Shown here: one piece after another, positions 60,955 through 64,000 of the stretch | Layout: each line of letters begins with the position of its first letter | How positions within the stretch are numbered: position 1 is the stretch's first letter | NCBI RefSeq assembly: GCF_025148285.1 | Contig: NZ_CP102268.1 | Coordinates: 4,061,501-4,125,500, forward strand | DNA: 64,000 nt | Source: Marvinbryantia formatexigens DSM 14469 | GTDB taxonomy: Bacteria > Bacillota > Clostridia > Lachnospirales > Lachnospiraceae | Direction: 5' to 3' | Position numbers and translations under genes: made by a program | The notes under the pieces: model-generated | What the model was told of the DNA's origin: nothing | What the model saw: only the letters and a program-made list of their open reading frames with translations | Database searches by the model: none

Positions 60955-61499
60955 TGAAAAAGAAACTATTAGTTTTAGCGGGCAGCGCCCGCAAACGGGG
61001 AAATTCTTCCTTGATGGCAGATGAATTTATCCGGGGAGCAAAAGAGGCAGGCCATGACGCTGAAAAAATTTATTTAACAGATAAATCGGTCGGCGGCTGT
61101 CTGGGCTGCGGAGCCTGCCAGCGTAACGGCGGACAATGTGTACAAAAAGACGACATGAATGAGATTTACGAAAAAGTGAAAAACGCAGATGTGATTGTCT
61201 TTGCTTTTCCCGTATACTTTTATACCTGGAATGGACAGATGAAAACGGTTCTTGACCGTTTGTATGCAGTGGAACCGCTGCTGAAAGACAAGACTTTTTA
61301 TATGCTGGCATCCGGGCAGGCTCCAACGGAAGAATACATGACAACCATGATTGACAGTTTCCGCAGGTATATCGGCTGTTTCCGGGCAGGCGGAAATACA
61401 GAGGGAGGATTTGTCTTTGGATATGGTACAGATAAACCGGGAGATGTTGTAGGAACTTCCGCAATGGAAAAGGCTTATGAGATGGGCAGGGCTCTGTAA
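60954..61499 (+). CDS. Flavodoxin-family NAD(P)H-dependent FMN reductase
   Basis: A 181-residue FMN-binding flavodoxin-fold protein: phosphate-binding loop LAGSARKRGNSSLMADEFI, a cysteine cluster GGCLGCGACQRNGGQCVQKDDM typical of the iron-sulfur flavoprotein-like group, and FAFPVYFYTWNGQMKTVLDR. It probably reduces quinones, nitro compounds or similar electrophiles. Co-transcription with the MATE pump under MarR suggests a detoxification unit. Confidence 0.9.
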   Translation: MKKKLLVLAGSARKRGNSSLMADEFIRGAKEAGHDAEKIYLTDKSVGGCLGCGACQRNGGQCVQKDDMNEIYEKVKNADVIVFAFPVYFYTWNGQMKTVLDRLYAVEPLLKDKTFYMLASGQAPTEEYMTTMIDSFRRYIGCFRAGGNTEGGFVFGYGTDKPGDVVGTSAMEKAYEMGRAL

Positions 61500-61552
61500 A
61501 ATGAATTGACAGACAGGAAGAAAAGAACACGGAGAAATTTCTCAGACGGCTG

Positions 61553-61585
61553 GCAGCCCTCCCTGGTAAAGGAAGGGCTGTTTTT
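61553..61585 (+). terminator. Intrinsic terminator after the FMN reductase gene
   Basis: CAGCCCT (61554-61560) pairs with AGGGCTG (61574-61580), followed by TTTTTA. The stem may also serve the convergent gene on the other strand. Confidence 0.8.
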
Positions 61586-61588
61586 ATC

Positions 61589-62161
61589 TTATTTTTTCAT
61601 GAGTCCGGCACCGGCGTTCCATGCCTTTCCCACCTTTTCTCCCGTCACATAATAACCGTGCTGGAACTGGTCGAAAATAAGGGCATGAAGCTTTGCAGGG
61701 TCAACCTTTCCATTGTCGGAGAGAACGGCTTCCTCCGCTTTCACATTGACAATTCTGCCAACAATACCGGATACATATTCGGTATCCAGAATGTCCAGCA
61801 GCTCACATTCCATGACTACGGGAAACTCCTCAATGACCGGAGCATGAACTTTGTCACTTTTGACTGCTGTGTAGCCGGTGCGCTCAAATTTGTCGTTTAT
61901 TTTATTTCCGGATGCGATTCCGAAGAAATCGGCGGCGTCCATGTGCGCTTCGTCAGCCAGCGCAACAGTAAAGGCTCTGCTCGCTTTAATATTCAGCCAT
62001 GTTTTCTTTCCTTCACCGATAAAAAGGATAATCTTGTCCTCATCACATATCTGTCCCCACGCAACATTCATGACATTGACCTTTTCATTCTCGTCATAAG
62101 CTGCGACCATCAATACAGGCATGGGATACACTGCCTGCACAACCCCCAAATCTTTTTTCAT
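61589..62161 (-). CDS. Flavin reductase-like FMN-binding split-barrel protein
   Basis: A 190-residue protein of the flavoredoxin/flavin reductase family. I chose the inner ATG (62161), 9 nt behind GGAGG on the minus strand, giving MKKDLGVVQAVYPMPVLMVA; a longer frame from 62248 lacks such a site. FMN-binding region: VMNVAWGQICDEDKIILFIG, then ASRAFTVALADEAH. It is divergent from an HxlR regulator with a shared palindrome, a common pairing in redox defence. Confidence 0.88.
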   Translation of the reverse strand: MKKDLGVVQAVYPMPVLMVAAYDENEKVNVMNVAWGQICDEDKIILFIGEGKKTWLNIKASRAFTVALADEAHMDAADFFGIASGNKINDKFERTGYTAVKSDKVHAPVIEEFPVVMECELLDILDTEYVSGIVGRIVNVKAEEAVLSDNGKVDPAKLHALIFDQFQHGYYVTGEKVGKAWNAGAGLMKK

Positions 62162-62239
62162 GATGTCATGCCTCCCTGTATTTTTTGCTTGTATTTTTTC
62201 AGCAGCAGGAATTGACATTCCCTGTCTGCTGATATTATA

Positions 62240-62267
62240 ATTATACAAAAAGCAAGAGTAAAATCAA
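62240..62267 (-). promoter_or_regulatory. Promoter of the flavin reductase gene
   Basis: On the minus strand TTGATT (62267-62262), 16-nt spacer, TATAAT (62245-62240). The -35 box touches the palindrome at 62268. Confidence 0.6.
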
Positions 62268-62290
62268 GTACCTACTTTAAAGACAGGTAC
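62268..62290. promoter_or_regulatory. Palindromic operator for the HxlR regulator
   Basis: GTACCT (62268-62273), 11-nt spacer, AGGTAC (62285-62290): a perfect 6-bp inverted repeat placed between the divergent genes and abutting the flavin reductase -35 box. Confidence 0.7.
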
Positions 62291-62309
62291 TATCCCGGAG
62301 GAAAGTATA

Positions 62310-62645
62310 ATGAGTAAGCATTGCATTGCAGATGCAGATTTTGAGAAAACTGGATACAGCTACACGCTCTCTTTAATTGCAGGAAAATATAAACCGGTAA
62401 TTCTTTACTGCCTGATGGAATATGAGCCTGTACGGTTCAACGAAATGCAGCGCTATCTGAAAAAGGTTACGGATAAAACACTGAGCCAGCATCTGAAAGA
62501 GCTGGAAGCTGACGGTCTCATCGTGCGCAAAGTATACCCGCAGATACCTCCCAAAGTGGAATATTCGCTGACTGACCGCGGGCATTCTCTTATGGAAGTT
62601 TTAGATAAGCTTTGTGATTGGGGAAATGAAAACCGGCTTCCATAA
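62310..62645 (+). CDS. HxlR-family transcriptional regulator
   Basis: A 111-residue winged-helix protein. Family features are the N-terminal cysteine (MSKHCIADADFEKT), often the redox or electrophile sensor, LSLIAGKYKPVILYCLMEYE, and KKVTDKTLSQHLKELEADGL as recognition region. GGAGGAAAG precedes the ATG. It probably represses the divergent flavin reductase through the palindrome at 62268-62290. Confidence 0.9.
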   Translation: MSKHCIADADFEKTGYSYTLSLIAGKYKPVILYCLMEYEPVRFNEMQRYLKKVTDKTLSQHLKELEADGLIVRKVYPQIPPKVEYSLTDRGHSLMEVLDKLCDWGNENRLP

Positions 62646-62717
62646 ATCAGTGATTTCCGGAATGCCGTGTTATTGTTCCAACGTTCACAGTAACATGCTA
62701 TCTGGCATGGATATGAG

Positions 62718-62746
62718 TTGAAAGCTTCCGGGAAATCGAATATAAT
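62718..62746 (+). promoter_or_regulatory. Sigma-A promoter of the aldolase-kinase operon
   Basis: TTGAAA (62718-62723), 17-nt spacer, perfect TATAAT (62741-62746), 33 nt before the aldolase start. Confidence 0.8.
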
Positions 62747-62778
62747 ATAGGAAAACCACAGGAAAGCGGGGAAGAAAA

Positions 62779-63624
62779 ATGCTGGTTACAATGAATGATA
62801 TTTTATTACCCGCCAGGAAAGGCGGATACGGGGTCGGTTTTTTCAACGCGGTAAATGTAGAAATGGCAAGGGCGGTCATTGAAACGGCAGAAGAGCTGCA
62901 TGCCCCTGTCATGATTGGTACGGCAGAAATCCTGCTTCCATTCATGAGCCTGGAGCGCGTGGCAGAGTATCTGATTCCTATGGCGCAGAAGGCAAGTGTG
63001 CCGGTTGCCGTCCACTATGATCACGGACTCACTTTTGATGGCTGCATACATGCTTTAAAAGCGGGATTTACGTCTGTGATGTATGACTGTTCAACGTGTG
63101 ACTATGAGGAGAACAAAGCGCGTCTTGCAGAAATGGTGAAAATCTGCCATGCAATGGGCGTGACCGTCGAGGGTGAGCTTGGACATGTCGGGGATAATGA
63201 AGGCGCCGGAAAGCTTACAAATCCGTGTGATTTTTATACGAATCCGGAGATGGCGGCCGATTTTGTATCCGCCACGGGAGTGGATGCGCTGGCGGTGGCG
63301 GTAGGAAACGCGCACGGAGACTATAAGTTTCCTCCGAAGCTGGATTTTGAGCGCATTCTGGCAATTTCCGATGAGACGAAAATCCCGCTGGTTCTTCACG
63401 GAGGCAGCGGACTGGCAGATGATGATTTTAAGATGGCGGTGAAAAAGGGAATCTGCAAAATCAATATTTTTACGGACCTTGAAAAGGCGGGAAGAGCGGG
63501 CGCTCAAAAAGCACTGGACGAAGGCGTGCCGAGTCTGACAAAAATGATACCTTACGAAATAGACGCCATGAAAAAAGTTGTGGAAGAGAAAATACGCCTG
63601 TTCGGTTCCGACGGAAAAGCGTGA
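62779..63624 (+). CDS. Class II fructose/tagatose-bisphosphate aldolase family protein
   Basis: A 281-residue zinc aldolase. Zinc and active-site motifs are VAVHYDHGLTFD, VEGELGHVGDNEGAG and LVLHGGSGLADDDF, with NIFTDLEKAG for phosphate binding. It cleaves a ketose (bis)phosphate to dihydroxyacetone phosphate and an aldehyde. The sequence is close to the KbaY/GatY/IolJ-like group, so tagatose-, 2-deoxy-gluconate- or sulfosugar-related substrates are possible. A PfkB kinase follows, which would phosphorylate the sugar first. Confidence 0.9.
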   Translation: MLVTMNDILLPARKGGYGVGFFNAVNVEMARAVIETAEELHAPVMIGTAEILLPFMSLERVAEYLIPMAQKASVPVAVHYDHGLTFDGCIHALKAGFTSVMYDCSTCDYEENKARLAEMVKICHAMGVTVEGELGHVGDNEGAGKLTNPCDFYTNPEMAADFVSATGVDALAVAVGNAHGDYKFPPKLDFERILAISDETKIPLVLHGGSGLADDDFKMAVKKGICKINIFTDLEKAGRAGAQKALDEGVPSLTKMIPYEIDAMKKVVEEKIRLFGSDGKA

Positions 63625-63640
63625 AAAGGGCTGAAAGATT

Positions 63641-64000
63641 ATGAGAAAAAAGATGATTGCCGCAGGACATATCTGTATAGACGTTACGCCTGCGTTTGAA
63701 TGTGAAAAACAGAACCGTCTGGAGGATATCCTGGCTCCCGGAAAGCTGGTGAATGTCGGACAGGCACAGTTTCATCCGGGAGGGACTGTCTCCAATACGG
63801 GTCTCGCCATGAAATTCCTTGGGGCAGACGTGTTTCTTATGGGAAAAACCGGCGACGATGCATTTGGGACCATGCTGATACAGAAATTAAAAGAAAGGGA
63901 CGCGGCGGACGGCATGATTGTTTCCTCCGGACAGAATACCTCTTATTCCGTGGTACTGGCTGTTCCCGGCATAGACCGTCTTTTTCTCCATCATCCCGGA
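63641..64000 (+). CDS. PfkB-family carbohydrate kinase, N-terminal part (cut by window edge)
   Basis: The first 120 residues of a ribokinase/PfkB sugar kinase. Start MRKKMIAAGHICIDVTPAF, then the N-terminal family motif HPGGTVSNTGLAMKFLGADV and MGKTGDDAFGTMLI. The C-terminal catalytic DTxGAGD motif is beyond the window. It lies 16 nt after the aldolase, so the pair probably catabolises a hexulose or related sugar. Substrate unknown. Confidence 0.9.
   Translation, partial: MRKKMIAAGHICIDVTPAFECEKQNRLEDILAPGKLVNVGQAQFHPGGTVSNTGLAMKFLGADVFLMGKTGDDAFGTMLIQKLKERDAADGMIVSSGQNTSYSVVLAVPGIDRLFLHHPG

Overview
The window reads as a chromosome segment of a strictly anaerobic acetogen of the Lachnospiraceae (Blautia/Marvinbryantia-like Firmicutes). 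Three things point there: the classical low-GC Firmicutes housekeeping order (yceD-rpmF-plsX-acpP-rnc-smc-ftsY, ylxM-ffh-rpsP-khpA-rimM-trmD, rplS-lepB-rbgA-rnhB), strong Shine-Dalgarno sites with TTGACA/TATAAT promoters, and a complete carbonyl-branch Wood-Ljungdahl cluster of the bacterial acetogen type. The species is an inference. No rRNA gene, tRNA gene, CRISPR array, insertion sequence or prophage was recognised.

Layout. 1-5 kb: end of an aldehyde dehydrogenase gene, pta-ackA (acetyl-CoA to acetate plus ATP) and a purine permease. 4.6-13.3 kb: lipid, RNA and chromosome housekeeping with a threonine dehydratase at the end. 13.4-21.8 kb: SRP, ribosome and tRNA-modification genes, signal peptidase and DNA/RNA maintenance. 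21.8-27.5 kb: a long-form PRPP synthetase on the minus strand, then a radical-SAM/PDZ protein, der, plsY and gpsA. 27.6-30.5 kb: an ABC importer. 30.6-46.6 kb: the Wood-Ljungdahl region, in the order His-rich metal protein, cooT, cooC, acsA, cooC, acsB, structured repeats, acsD, acsC, acsE, acsV, DUF3786, fhs, fchA, folD. 46.6-58.9 kb: a cobalamin riboswitch followed by malate dehydrogenase, hdrBCA, flxDCBA, a fumarate-reductase-like FeS/flavoprotein pair, two-subunit fumarase and a small membrane protein. 58.9-64 kb: a MarR-controlled MATE pump and flavodoxin-like reductase, an HxlR regulator divergent from a flavin reductase, and a class II aldolase followed by the start of a PfkB kinase.

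How the genes work together. Formate enters the methyl branch through Fhs, FchA and FolD. The methyl group passes through AcsE to the corrinoid protein AcsCD, which AcsV keeps reduced, and on to AcsB. CO comes from AcsA, whose nickel sites are probably served by CooT, the two CooC proteins and the new His-rich protein. Pta and AckA then turn acetyl-CoA into acetate and ATP. The next operon encodes an alternative reductive route, oxaloacetate to malate to fumarate to succinate, together with a cytosolic NADH-linked Flx-Hdr electron-transfer complex. It contains no cobalamin biosynthesis or transport gene, yet it lies behind a cobalamin riboswitch with a readable terminator/antiterminator. The main hypothesis from this window is that cobalamin status switches the cell between B12-dependent acetogenesis and B12-independent fumarate reduction as electron sinks.
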